Positions 37,033 to 45,993 of a stretch of 64,000 nucleotides of DNA are shown in pieces. The DNA is from Acetobacter aceti NBRC 14818 (GTDB lineage Bacteria > Pseudomonadota > Alphaproteobacteria > Acetobacterales > Acetobacteraceae). Every line of letters begins with the position of its first letter. Within the stretch, counting starts at the first letter, position 1. A program made the position numbers and the translations under genes. Under the pieces are notes generated by a model. It did no database searches and was not told the origin of the DNA. It saw only the letters and a program-made list of their open reading frames with translations. The stretch covers positions 2,862,501 to 2,926,500 of the forward strand of contig NZ_AP023410.1 of assembly GCF_000193495.2 (NCBI RefSeq), written 5' to 3'.

Positions 37033-37637
37033 TGGCGCACGATACAACTCTCTCTGACGCGCACGCAGAGCACGAACACCACGAACTTCCGACGGTGTTC
37101 GGGTTCTGGGTGTATCTGATGACGGACTGCATCATCTTCGGATCGCTGTTCGCCGTCTTTGCGGTCCTCCGGAACCAGTTTGCCGGTGGACCGACGGGTA
37201 AGGAGTTGTTCGAAATTTCGGGGCTTGCGCTGGAAACAGCGCTCCTCCTGATCTCGAGCATCACCTACGGTTTCGGCATGATCGCGGCTCACAAGGGCCA
37301 GATCAAATCAGTCCAGATGTGGCTGGCCGTGACCTTCCTCCTTGGTCTTGGGTTTGTGTTCCTTGAACTCAGGGAATTCGCTCACATGATCGCCGACGGC
37401 GCTGGTCCGGATCGCAGTGCGTTCCTGTCCGCGTTCTTCACCCTGGTTTCAACTCACGGTCTTCACGTGAGCTGTGGTCTGGTCTGGCTGGTCGTCATGA
37501 TCATTCAGCTGTCCGGCGTGAGCGCGATCAATGAGCGTATGATGAACAAGCTCACCATGCTGAGCCTGTTCTGGCACTTCCTCGACATCGTGTGGATCTG
37601 CGTGTTCACCTATGTCTATCTGGCGAGCATGATCTGA
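37032..37637 (+). CDS. cyoC: Ubiquinol oxidase subunit III
   Basis: 201 aa, five membrane segments, haem-copper oxidase subunit III family. Starts with a His-rich tail (HAEHEHHELP), then FGFWVYLMTDCIIFGSLF near 22-39 and THGLHVSCGLVW near 140. Start codon shares a base with the cyoB stop (TAATG), so translation is coupled. Confidence 0.96.
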   Translation: MAHDTTLSDAHAEHEHHELPTVFGFWVYLMTDCIIFGSLFAVFAVLRNQFAGGPTGKELFEISGLALETALLLISSITYGFGMIAAHKGQIKSVQMWLAVTFLLGLGFVFLELREFAHMIADGAGPDRSAFLSAFFTLVSTHGLHVSCGLVWLVVMIIQLSGVSAINERMMNKLTMLSLFWHFLDIVWICVFTYVYLASMI

Positions 37638-37972
37638 TGAGTAACGACCATTCAGCAGCCCATGAGGGCTCGAGCCACGGTAACGCAACCTCGTATATCA
37701 TCGGGTTTGTTCTTGCCGTTATCCTGACTGCCGCAGCGTTTATGGTGGTGATGGGGCATAGCCTCTCACCCTCAGCAACGCTGATGGCCATCACTGTGCT
37801 TGCGGCGATTCAGGTGGTCGTTCACCTGATTTTCTTCCTGCACATGAGCACAACAGCTGAACAGGCCTGGAATAACAAAGTCTTCCTGTTCACCCTTGGC
37901 TTTGTTGCGATCTTCTTTGTCGGCACGATGTTCATCATGGACAACACAGCCGCACATATGATGTCGCGCTAA
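37637..37972 (+). CDS. cyoD: Ubiquinol oxidase subunit IV
   Basis: 111 aa with three membrane segments; helps assembly of the CuB site in subunit I. Contains YIIGFVLAVILTAAAFMVV and the conserved VVHLIFFLHM. ATG shares a base with the cyoC stop (TGATG). The haem O synthase gene cyoE, often next, is not here; a terminator follows. Confidence 0.95.
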   Translation: MSNDHSAAHEGSSHGNATSYIIGFVLAVILTAAAFMVVMGHSLSPSATLMAITVLAAIQVVVHLIFFLHMSTTAEQAWNNKVFLFTLGFVAIFFVGTMFIMDNTAAHMMSR

Positions 37973-38020
37973 AAGATTATCTGTCCGGTCACTTCGGCGA
38001 CTGGATAAGTGGTCTGGAAA

Positions 38021-38054
38021 AGCCCTACCCGTTAATTCGGGTGGGGCTTTTTTT
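38021..38054 (+). terminator. Rho-independent terminator after cyoABCD
   Basis: Stem AGCCCTACCCG (38021-38031) / CGGGTGGGGCT (38038-38048) with one internal T-G pair, 6-base loop, followed by a run of T to 38054. 48 bp past the cyoD stop. Confidence 0.92.
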
Positions 38055-38112
38055 ATGACATGCTAAACCAGACTTCTCGCGATGGCTGATTGACATAAGT
38101 GGAAATGTGCCG

Positions 38113-38367
38113 ATGGACAGACGCTCTTCTCAGGCGTGGTTTGCTGTCAGACGTTATGGGTATGGTGCCGGACGGCCCATCACCTGGCAGGGATGGAGTC
38201 TATGGATACTCTTTTTAGGAGTAACGCTGATTCCGACGCTGGTCGTTCCCTGGCTGGACCTGACGGAGCCCTTGCTGGCCGAAAGTCTGGTGATGCTTGT
38301 CGATGGGATAGCAATCGTTTCGTTTTTTCTGATCTGCAAAGCCAAGACGGCGGGAGACTGGCGATAG
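38113..38367 (+). CDS. Small two-helix membrane protein of unknown function
   Basis: 84 aa. N-terminal AWFAVRRYGYGAGRPITWQG resembles the YGxG...WQGW start of small uncharacterised alphaproteobacterial membrane proteins; two hydrophobic segments follow (about 28-48 and 56-76), then a short basic tail. Could start at GTG 38107. It lies 60 bp past the cyo terminator on the same strand. No function is inferred. Confidence 0.65.
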   Translation: MDRRSSQAWFAVRRYGYGAGRPITWQGWSLWILFLGVTLIPTLVVPWLDLTEPLLAESLVMLVDGIAIVSFFLICKAKTAGDWR

Positions 38368-38699
38368 CGTTGGGGGCCATCAGACTGATGACCAACGATC
38401 TCCAGAACGAGGAAAAGGCGTCCATTTTAGACTTCAGGATTTGAAGGACGCATAAAAACAGCGGCCTTCTGGTCTGCAAATACACCCGCAATCAGATATT
38501 TATTGAATTGTTCCTGTATGCCAACAGTAAACAGGCATTTCTCTGCCACTCATCCAGTTTTCGCCAGCAAACCGGAATTAAAGGGACCACGTTTCTTTGT
38601 GTGGAGCGTGGCAAAACCCTGAAAAGCCAACGCCTTGTATTCAACTGTGCACGTTACGCTTCTATCCAGCAGGTGAGAGGCTGGGTTCTATATAATCCA
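38368..38699. other. Gene-free region holding a second copy of the intergenic repeat
   Basis: About 330 bp between the small membrane protein gene and the fdxA terminator with no supported ORF. At 38583-38626 it has GGGACCAC, a short CCAC/GTGG stem and then GGCAAAACCCTGAAAAG, matching the tail of the repeat at 8807-8854. Confidence 0.5.
38583..38626. repeat. Intergenic hairpin repeat (copy 2, partial)
   Basis: Shares GGGACCA at its left end and the exact 17-mer GGCAAAACCCTGAAAAG (38610-38626) at its right end with the copy at 8804-8854. The central arms are different but still form a short CCAC/GTGG stem. Confidence 0.5.
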
Positions 38700-38733
38700 C
38701 AAAAAAAGCCTGCCCTTTTGAGGGGCAGGCTTT
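38700..38733 (-). terminator. Rho-independent terminator after fdxA
   Basis: Minus-strand stem AAAGCCTGCCC / GGGCAGGCTTT (plus-strand arms 38705-38715 and 38723-38733) followed by a run of T (plus-strand A-run from 38700). 23 bp past the fdxA stop. Confidence 0.92.
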
Positions 38734-38756
38734 GTCCAGACACAGAAAGCGTCCGA

Positions 38757-39089
38757 TCAGTCTTTCTGGGGCTCCGGAGAGAGAAGCTCTTTTTTGTTTG
38801 GCTTGTCTTTCCACTCTTCCGCATCGGGAGGGGCAGTGCCTTTGCGGGTAATGTTCGGCCACACCGCAGCATATTTCGTGTTGATCTCGGCCCACGGCGT
38901 GGCGCGATCATCGCTGTCAGGGAAAATGGCTTCGGCCGGGCATTCCGGTTCGCAAACACCACAATCGATGCATTCATCAGGATTAATGACGAGAAAATTC
39001 TCGCCAGCGTAGAAGCAGTCTACCGGGCAGACTTCCACGCAATCCATGAACTTGCACCGAATGCAGTTTTCAGTGACCACGTAGGTCAT
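38757..39089 (-). CDS. fdxA: Seven-iron ferredoxin FdxA
   Basis: [3Fe-4S][4Fe-4S] ferredoxin, 110 aa, small electron carrier. Cysteine pattern [18 protein letters not shown] (9-26) and [12 protein letters not shown] (40-51), with the conserved TYVVTEN start. The ATG at 39089 is six nt after GGAG; the ATG two codons earlier is too close to it. Downstream of the SUV3-type helicase, a neighbourhood shared by other alphaproteobacteria, but the S4-domain gene usually between them is absent. Confidence 0.95.
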   Translation of the reverse strand: MTYVVTENCIRCKFMDCVEVCPVDCFYAGENFLVINPDECIDCGVCEPECPAEAIFPDSDDRATPWAEINTKYAAVWPNITRKGTAPPDAEEWKDKPNKKELLSPEPQKD

Positions 39090-39272
39090 CGTCATCTCCG
39101 ATTATCAGGGGCCTGACACTGGCGTCAAAGCCGGGTGTGAACGGACGGTCGGAACTCAGCCCGCATATCGAGGCGCACCTATGCGGCGGATTTCCTACAG
39201 AAGCAAGCCATTGGTGCGGAAAACGCACCGGTGTTGCCGAATGGCCCATATGCACCGTTGCATAAAAGATCT

Positions 39273-41894
39273 TCAGGCGGGTGTGCGAACCAGCAGGGAT
39301 GAGAGGACGGCAAAGGGTGTTTCCTTTGCGGGACGTCGTGATTTTACTGGGCGTAAGTGATGCTTTTTCGGGCCGTTCTGGGGTCTGGAGACTACCCAGA
39401 ACGGGTTTGGACCCGCCATGTTGGACGGGAGTGGACGGGGGGCTTCCAGTCGCAGACCGAGCGCACGCAGTATGGCAGGCACATCCGCCGCCTTCGTGCC
39501 CAGCCAGGGAGCGAAATGCTCAGGCAACGCTACACTGTTCTGTCGCGTCCGGAAAGATAATGTTCGGACCAGCTTTTCCACCATGTCGAGACGGAGTCGC
39601 ACAGGACCGCAGGCGGGCCACCCAAGCGCATCAAAGTAGGCAGATGGAAACGCCGTCACCGGGACCGAGACGGCGGAAGGAGGCGGCATGTCCACCGCAC
39701 TTGCACCAGAATGCACGGCCATCAGAAGGGCGCGGAAACGCATGGGGCGTGGCTTGAGCAGGCTCGGCAGATAAAGCCAGCCCAAAGCGCAATGCACGCC
39801 CAGACGATGGAGAGGATGATGCTTCGTCAGCGGAAAACGGGCACGAGCCTGCCCGGCTCCCTCCATCATCTCGTGAAGTGCACCGCGTGTCTCGGCGCTG
39901 GCGGCAGCACGGGCATGGGCCCTGAAGAGGGGAGCCAGCTCCTGCTCGATGTGCCGAGAGACAAATTCCGATAGACGCACCCGGACACTGTCTCTCTGGC
40001 GTGTGTCCAGAAGATCGTCACCGCGCAACATGATTGTCGGATGCAGCACATCACGTCCGGCGCGCAAACGGGCGATTTCGATGCCTTCCCAAGTGATGTC
40101 ACCAGTCTGGTGATCAAGCATGAAAGCGGTGTCTTCGGCCTGCTGGCATGCCTGTACACGTAAGGGAATCTCGGTTCTTAGAGCACGGCGGGCGGCGCGG
40201 GCGAGGGTGGCGCGATCCGATTGCGGCAGGTCCGAATCAAGGTGAAGCTGGAAGCCCTGCATCCTGCCGACGGGATGCCCTTCGACAATGACTTCGCCAT
40301 CGCTTTTGACCGCAGAGAGAAGCGGCGCATTATTTTCATTTTCGAGCAGCCGGATCAGATGCGCTGAGCGTCTGTCGACGAAACGGGCGGTCAGACGCTC
40401 ATGCAGGGCGTCCGAAACCTTGTCCTCTACAACCCGCGTGCGCTCTTGCCAGACCGGAGCATTCCTGACCCACTGCTCCCGGTTGGCGATGTAGGACCAG
40501 ATGCGGATGCCGGCGAGACGCTGCATGAGCGTATCGACGTCGCCGTCTACGCGATCGAGGCGTCCAAGTTGCTCTTCCATCCACGCGGCGGGCAGACGAC
40601 GCTGCTCGACCAGCAGGCTGAACACACGGCTACAGAGTTGCGCGTGGCTCCGCTCGCCAATCTTGCGGAAATCCGGAATCTGACACACGTCCCACAGCAT
40701 TTTTGTGTGAGCTCGACCTGTGGCAGTGGCCATGACCTGGGGTTCGTGCGCGAGCGTGGCGAGGATCAGCGCGTCACTGGTCGGCTCACTGGCCTGTAGG
40801 CCGCGCATCGGTGGCGACACTGACAGGCTGGCCATCAGGGCGCGAGGGCTGGAAAAATCCAGCCTGTCATTCCGCCAGATCAGCCGTTCGAGTGGATCGA
40901 ACTGATGGTTTTCGACAGCCTCGATGATCGGATCAGGCATCGGCGGACACCGTCCGGTCGTGCCGAACGTACCGTCTTTCGTACCGCGTCCGGCCCGTCC
41001 GGCGATCTGTGCAATTTCTGATGCGGTAAGAGGCCGTCGCCGAGAGCCATCAAATTTTGCAAGACCGGCAAAGGCGACATGGGCGATGTCCATGTTGAGA
41101 CCCATGCCGATGGCGTCTGTGGCGACGAGGTAATCGACTTCCCGATTCTGGTAGAGCTCCACCTGTGCATTGCGTGTGCGGGGCGACATCTGCCCCATGA
41201 CTACGGCACATCCGCCCCGACGGCTCCGGATCAGTTCGGCAATGGCATACAGTTCGGCGGCGGAGAACGCCACGATGGCCGAACGGGCAGGCAGTTTTTC
41301 CAGCCTTGCCGGACCTGTGAAGGTCAGTGCCGACAGACGCGGGCGGGTGTCGATGGTGATTTCGGGTACCAGCCGACGCATCAGCGGCGCGATGGTTTCC
41401 GCCCCGAGGAAAAGCGTCTCTCCGGTTCCGCGTGCATGCAGCAGGCGGGACGTGAAGATATGGCCCCGTTCCGGATCGGCGCAGAGCTGGATTTCGTCGA
41501 TGGCAAGAAAGGACACCTGTCTGTCGACAGGCATGGCTTCCACAGTGCAGGAAAACCACCGCGCATCGGGTGGGATGATCTTCTCCTCGCCGGTGATCAA
41601 CGCGACACGGGAGGCTCCCTTTCGGGCGACCAGTCGCTCGTAATTCTCACGCGCCAGAAGCCTGAGCGGAAAACCGATGATGCCGGAAGGATGGGCCAGC
41701 ATCCGCTCGATGGCGAAATGCGTCTTGCCGGTGTTGGTCGGTCCGAGGATGGCGTGAAGATGATGATCTGTGTCGCGACCCGCTGCGCCATGAAAACTAT
41801 GGCCAGACGATCTGGCGAAAGAACCGTCGGCACCCGCCGGAGCACAGGCGGGGAGCGGGCAAAGCGGAAACGGGTGGGTGGAGAACCCTGTCAT
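39273..41894 (-). CDS. SUV3-like superfamily 2 RNA helicase
   Basis: 873-aa helicase related to mitochondrial SUV3. Walker A GPTNTGKTH at 51-59, DEIQ box near 136, a VATDAIGMGLNMDI segment near 260-273 and QIAGRAGRGTKDGTFGTTG near 300 (motif VI arginines), followed by a long C-terminal part with SUV3-type LIWRNDRLDFSSP and a basic tail (KKHHLRPVKSRRPAK). Predicted to unwind structured RNA in decay or maturation. Divergent from the aminopeptidase gene, about 125 bp between starts. Confidence 0.88.
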   Translation of the reverse strand: MTGFSTHPFPLCPLPACAPAGADGSFARSSGHSFHGAAGRDTDHHLHAILGPTNTGKTHFAIERMLAHPSGIIGFPLRLLARENYERLVARKGASRVALITGEEKIIPPDARWFSCTVEAMPVDRQVSFLAIDEIQLCADPERGHIFTSRLLHARGTGETLFLGAETIAPLMRRLVPEITIDTRPRLSALTFTGPARLEKLPARSAIVAFSAAELYAIAELIRSRRGGCAVVMGQMSPRTRNAQVELYQNREVDYLVATDAIGMGLNMDIAHVAFAGLAKFDGSRRRPLTASEIAQIAGRAGRGTKDGTFGTTGRCPPMPDPIIEAVENHQFDPLERLIWRNDRLDFSSPRALMASLSVSPPMRGLQASEPTSDALILATLAHEPQVMATATGRAHTKMLWDVCQIPDFRKIGERSHAQLCSRVFSLLVEQRRLPAAWMEEQLGRLDRVDGDVDTLMQRLAGIRIWSYIANREQWVRNAPVWQERTRVVEDKVSDALHERLTARFVDRRSAHLIRLLENENNAPLLSAVKSDGEVIVEGHPVGRMQGFQLHLDSDLPQSDRATLARAARRALRTEIPLRVQACQQAEDTAFMLDHQTGDITWEGIEIARLRAGRDVLHPTIMLRGDDLLDTRQRDSVRVRLSEFVSRHIEQELAPLFRAHARAAASAETRGALHEMMEGAGQARARFPLTKHHPLHRLGVHCALGWLYLPSLLKPRPMRFRALLMAVHSGASAVDMPPPSAVSVPVTAFPSAYFDALGWPACGPVRLRLDMVEKLVRTLSFRTRQNSVALPEHFAPWLGTKAADVPAILRALGLRLEAPRPLPSNMAGPNPFWVVSRPQNGPKKHHLRPVKSRRPAKETPFAVLSSLLVRTPA

Positions 41895-42020
41895 GCAGGC
41901 ATGGTCCGATGGCTCGGCGGGAAATGCAAGGGCCGGTTGTGATCACGGGCAATGTTGCGTCCGGGGATGTTCGGGAGCAGCCTGCGTTCATTGACTGTTC
42001 ATCAAGCATGGAGAGACGCG

Positions 42021-43433
42021 ATGCGTGCAAATGGACTGGAATGCATTGTTACGGGACGCGTGAAGGGGCCAGTTGGCGTGGTGCATGGCGTCCGGACGGC
42101 TAGCGCCAAGGAGTTGACAGCGATTGTCGGGGCAACTGGCGCGCGTTTTGCGGTGGACACCGGCTTTACGGCTGCCTCGGGACAGTTGGTGCTGGTGCCG
42201 GACGCTTCGGGCGACGTAACCGCGCTCCTTGGCCTGCCTGCTCCCGACAGGATTGATCCTTTTGTATTCGGTGGGCTGGCCAGAGATCTGCCAAAAGGCA
42301 ACTGGACACTTTCGTTGCCGGATGATGTGGACCGCAGTGTCGCCGTGCTTGGTTTTGCTCTGGGCGCTTATCGTTATGTGCTGGGTGAAACGAAACCGTT
42401 GCAGGTGCATCTCTATGAAAAGAAGCCGGACTCGCTGGCTCTGGAGATGGCGCAGTCGATCTGGCTGGGACGTGACCTGATCAATGCGCCCGCCAATCTG
42501 CTGGGGCCGGAGGATCTGGCCAAGGCAGCTCAGGCGGCGCTGGAGCCCTTTGACGCCAAAGTGAAGATCATCAAGGGAAAAGCGCTTGAGGCAGCCTATC
42601 CGCTGGTCGCGCATGTCGGGAATGGCTCCGAGCGACGTCCGCGTGTGGTGGTGGCGCACTGGGCTGGATCGAAAGCGAAGAAAGACGCTCCGCTTCTGTC
42701 TCTGGTGGGCAAGGGCGTGTGTTTCGACAGCGGTGGCTACGACATCAAGCCCGCGTCCGGCATGTTGCGGATGAAGAAGGATATGGGAGGTGCTGCGACC
42801 GTTCTGGCGTTGGCGCGGCTCATCATGGCGCAGGATCTGCCTTTGCGGCTCGAATTACGGCTTGGTTGCGTGGAGAATTCGGTCTCTGGCACGGCGATGC
42901 GGCCGCTGGACGTGGTGACGGCCAGAAATGGTCTGACGGTTGAAATCGGCAATACCGATGCGGAGGGACGGCTGGTGCTGGCCGATCTGCTGACCGAAGC
43001 CAGTGAGGCTCATCCGAGAGCGCTGATTGATGTGGCGACGCTCACCGGCGCGGCCCGTGTGGCGCTTGGGCCAGACCTTCCCGTCGTGCTCGGTAATAAT
43101 GATGCGATGGTCGAAGGGCTGCTTGAGGCAGGAAAAACCGTCTCCGATCCGTTCTGGCGACTGCCTCTGTGGGATGGATACCGGCACTGGCTGAAAAGTT
43201 CTGTAGCAGACCTCAATAACATTTCGTCTAAACCGTTTGCCGGGGCCATAACTGCTGCTTTGTTTCTTGAGCGTTTTGTTGAGTCTGATGTGCATTGGAC
43301 GCATATCGATAGTTATGCATGGAATGATTCAACACGGAGTGGAAGACCGGAAGGTGGTGAAATCCTTGGGTTGCGGGCGATTTATGCAGCTCTTCCACAT
43401 GTGCTTGGGATGACGAATTTATTAAATTCGTGA
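42021..43433 (+). CDS. M17-family leucyl aminopeptidase
   Basis: Cytosolic zinc/manganese aminopeptidase of the PepA family, 470 aa. C-terminal catalytic domain: KGVCFDSGGYDIKP near 231-244, MKKDMGGAA near 251, and the signature NTDAEGRLVLADLL near 311-324. The N-terminal part is the shorter form of alphaproteobacterial members. ATG 42021 follows GGAGAG by 5 nt; codons back to 41952 are open but would run into the helicase promoter region. Confidence 0.93.
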   Translation: MRANGLECIVTGRVKGPVGVVHGVRTASAKELTAIVGATGARFAVDTGFTAASGQLVLVPDASGDVTALLGLPAPDRIDPFVFGGLARDLPKGNWTLSLPDDVDRSVAVLGFALGAYRYVLGETKPLQVHLYEKKPDSLALEMAQSIWLGRDLINAPANLLGPEDLAKAAQAALEPFDAKVKIIKGKALEAAYPLVAHVGNGSERRPRVVVAHWAGSKAKKDAPLLSLVGKGVCFDSGGYDIKPASGMLRMKKDMGGAATVLALARLIMAQDLPLRLELRLGCVENSVSGTAMRPLDVVTARNGLTVEIGNTDAEGRLVLADLLTEASEAHPRALIDVATLTGAARVALGPDLPVVLGNNDAMVEGLLEAGKTVSDPFWRLPLWDGYRHWLKSSVADLNNISSKPFAGAITAALFLERFVESDVHWTHIDSYAWNDSTRSGRPEGGEILGLRAIYAALPHVLGMTNLLNS

Positions 43434-43580
43434 GAATAACGATTTCCCTAAAAAACTATTCATTTGTTACGGCTTTAAATCGTCTCAGAACAATCTATAT
43501 GTGCCTGCAATAGGAAATGAGGCTGACTGCGTGTCAGCGGACAGGGAGTTAACCTTACCTGTCTGGAAACAGGGAATAAT

Positions 43581-44039
43581 ATGATGGCCCAGGCCAGGAC
43601 AACAACACTCCGGACCGCCTCCGCAGCGAAGGCGGCGGCGAAGACCCAGACGAACGCGACAGCTGACCAGCTGGTCAACACACTGCGCGACACGATGGTT
43701 TCCCTCGTGCGCCGTGACGGTCCGGATCTTTCCGCTCGTCAGCTGGCTGTGTTCCTGACCTGCTATCTTCAGGAAGATGGTCACACCGTTCGGGGTCTTG
43801 CTTCCGAGCTGAATGTATCCAAGCCTGCCATCACCCGCGCTCTGGACCGTCTGGGCGAACTGGATCTGGCACGTCGCAAGGTTGATCCGCTCGATCGTCG
43901 TTCGGTGCTGGTCCAGCGCACGCTGAAAGGTGCTGCCTATCTTCGTGAAATCCGCTCCATCATGGGTGAAGCCGCTCCTGCCGTCCGTAAGGAAGCGTCT
44001 GAAGAGCGTGCTCCGCGCGCCGGACGTCGCGCTGCGTAA
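43581..44039 (+). CDS. MarR-family transcriptional regulator
   Basis: 152 aa. Ala/Thr/Lys-rich N-terminal tail (about 25 residues), then a winged helix: LSARQLAVFLTCYL near 50, the recognition helix in VRGLASELNVSKPAITRALD near 68-87, and the wing KVDPLDRRSVLVQRT near 98-112. Arg-rich disordered C-terminus. Two successive ATG codons. Regulated genes unknown; it stands alone between the aminopeptidase and a terminator. Confidence 0.9.
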   Translation: MMAQARTTTLRTASAAKAAAKTQTNATADQLVNTLRDTMVSLVRRDGPDLSARQLAVFLTCYLQEDGHTVRGLASELNVSKPAITRALDRLGELDLARRKVDPLDRRSVLVQRTLKGAAYLREIRSIMGEAAPAVRKEASEERAPRAGRRAA

Positions 44040-44062
44040 CAGACGCGCCTGTTGAGTCTTCC

Positions 44063-44094
44063 AAAAAGGCCGCTCTTCGGAGCGGCCTTTTTTT
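44063..44094 (+). terminator. Rho-independent terminator after the MarR gene
   Basis: Stem GGCCGCTC (44068-44075) / GAGCGGCC (44080-44087) closed by a TTCG tetraloop, flanked by A5 and T7, so it could stop transcription in both directions. Confidence 0.93.
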
Positions 44095-44365
44095 ATCGCC
44101 TGTATAGAGGGCACGTATGTTTTCAAGGTTCTGCTCTTCGCTCCGACCTTTGAAAATAAAGAGAGATGAGAGCGTAGCGATCCGCTCAGAGGTCACCTGC
44201 TGATGAAATTTAAAATGCCTTTTTCAGAAGGGTGATCTGATTTGCGGGTGGACGGGACTGTGACTGAATGGCCCGGTGAACCGGATGACGGGTTCAGGCG
44301 TTATCTCCGTACAATAGACGCCGATACCCCTCAGGTTCTGTTGGGGAAACTTAAGGAGCCTACAA

Positions 44366-44812
44366 ATGCGTTTCACATCTTTTGCCGTTGCCGCCGCCCT
44401 GTCTGCCGCAACGTATTTCGTAGCCCCGGCCATGGCGGCTGATACGCTCGGCACGCCATCAGGCACCCTGACCATCAAAACCAAATCGGCTGACCTTGGT
44501 GTCGGTTATACCTGGGGCGACGCCCGTCTGACGTTCAACAAGAAAACATATCGCTACAAGGTTACGGGTGGCCAGATCGCTGCTGTCGGTTTCTCGGAGG
44601 TCGTCAGCAAGGGGACTGTCTATAACCTGCACAATGCCGCTGATATGGAAGGCACCTTTGCTGCGACAAGTGGTGAGGCCACTTTGGGGAATGGACTGGG
44701 CGGTGCTGTTCTTGAAAACAAGCACGGCGTTCGTCTGAAACTGACGAGTAATGCGAAAGGGGCGCGTCTTTCCGCAGGCGCTGGTGGCCTGACGTTCGAG
44801 CCTCTGAAATAA
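44366..44812 (+). CDS. Exported protein of unknown function (DUF1134/EipA-like features)
   Basis: 148 aa with a clean signal peptide, cleavage after VAPAMA (residue 24). The mature part is Gly-, Thr- and Lys-rich and predicted beta-structured: GTLTIKTKSADLGVGYTWGD, then KGTVYNLHNAADMEGTFAA and ENKHGVRLKLTS. These phrases (periodic GVGYTWG and VYNL) recall the periplasmic DUF1134 group, but I could not align it and the assignment is tentative. AAGGAG precedes the ATG. Likely periplasmic. Confidence 0.7.
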   Translation: MRFTSFAVAAALSAATYFVAPAMAADTLGTPSGTLTIKTKSADLGVGYTWGDARLTFNKKTYRYKVTGGQIAAVGFSEVVSKGTVYNLHNAADMEGTFAATSGEATLGNGLGGAVLENKHGVRLKLTSNAKGARLSAGAGGLTFEPLK

Positions 44813-44840
44813 ACGCTGTCACCTGTGTTGGGAACGCGAG

Positions 44841-44868
44841 CCGGAGATCGAAAGGTCTCCGGTTTTTT
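44841..44868 (+). terminator. Rho-independent terminator after the exported protein gene
   Basis: Stem CCGGAGA (44841-44847) / TCTCCGG (44856-44862), 8-base loop, then six T. 28 bp past the stop codon. Confidence 0.9.
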
Positions 44869-44955
44869 ATTGTCTGAGGTAATGAAGAGTAGAAGCGTTT
44901 CGTGGAACCTGCTGTTCGGGTCTTTTCAAATCCAGATTCAATGCGGCTCTATTGA

Positions 44956-45993
44956 TCAGACCGACGGCTTATCCTTGCCATACCGATAGATGACGGCTGA
45001 ACCGGCCCACGCCAGAGCGAACAGTCCGATTACAATAAAACCAAGCGTGTTGAAGTTGTCTCCCAGTGACGCAACAAGATTCCAGAGCTTTCCCTGTGCA
45101 TTGAACTGATCGGCAACAAGGTTGAGCGCTTCGATGCTGCCTATGACGAGTGCGACAAGCACGGAAACCAGTGTGATGGCGATATTATAACGAAGTTTAC
45201 GAAGAGGATCGACAAACGCCCATTGATAGGCGCCTGTCATCAGCACGCCATCCGCCGTATCAATGAGGGACATGCCTGCTGCAAAAAGCGCTGGAAAAAT
45301 CATGATGGATGCAATGGCGATGCCACGGCTGGCCTCGGTTGCCGACAGACCGAGCAGGGAGACCTCTGTTGCCGTATCGAACCCCAGACCGAACAGAAAG
45401 CCGAGAAAAAACATGTGCCAGCTTTTGGAAACCAGCTGGAATAACGGTCTGAGAAAGCGGGCGAGCACGCCTTTCTGAGCCAGAATCTTCTCGATGGTTT
45501 CAGGCTTTTCTTCCCCATGCTTTTTGACATTTCGGTAGGTCTGCCAGGTCGAATGCAGAACCAGAAGATTGATCAGGGCGAGAATGAACAGAAAGCCTGC
45601 CGAGATGACTGTGCTGATCACGCCTCCAATATTGCGCCATATTTCCAGATGATCCTGCAAAGTGTGGGAAAGCACGATCGTGCCGAATGTGGCGATTACG
45701 ACAAGCGTTGAATGTCCGATCGCAAACCACAGGCCCAGCGTCAGCGGTCGTTTGCCCATCTGGATGAGTTGACGTGTCACGTTATCAATGGCGGCGATAT
45801 GGTCCGCGTCCACGGCATGCCGGAGGCCGAACCCGTAAGCAATCAGGGCATTACCCAGCAACACAGGGGAGTGCCTGAAAAGCACCAGTGCCCACATCCA
45901 GATTCCCAGATTGGCAAGAACCAGGCAGCTTCCCAGCACGATAATACGCAGGCGCAGAGCGGGCTGAGGCGCTTGAGCGAGATCAGAAGCCAT
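44956..45993 (-). CDS. NiCoT-family nickel/cobalt transporter
   Basis: Inner-membrane permease for Ni2+/Co2+ (HoxN/NixA/NhlF family), 345 aa, about eight membrane segments. Signature RHAVDADHI at 59-67 in helix II plus the other family motifs LGFDTATEVSLL near 211-222 and GMSLIDTADG near 245-254. The ATG at 45993 lies inside the end of the TonB receptor gene (11-bp overlap), with no strong ribosome site of its own, so translation is probably coupled. The cobalamin riboswitch ahead of the operon makes cobalt the likely substrate. Confidence 0.93.
   Translation of the reverse strand: MASDLAQAPQPALRLRIIVLGSCLVLANLGIWMWALVLFRHSPVLLGNALIAYGFGLRHAVDADHIAAIDNVTRQLIQMGKRPLTLGLWFAIGHSTLVVIATFGTIVLSHTLQDHLEIWRNIGGVISTVISAGFLFILALINLLVLHSTWQTYRNVKKHGEEKPETIEKILAQKGVLARFLRPLFQLVSKSWHMFFLGFLFGLGFDTATEVSLLGLSATEASRGIAIASIMIFPALFAAGMSLIDTADGVLMTGAYQWAFVDPLRKLRYNIAITLVSVLVALVIGSIEALNLVADQFNAQGKLWNLVASLGDNFNTLGFIVIGLFALAWAGSAVIYRYGKDKPSV

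Noticed and set aside
38508..39116. 202-codon plus-strand frame between the cyo region and the helicase
   Set aside because: It overlaps fdxA, its terminator and the intergenic repeat; no motif or ribosome site.
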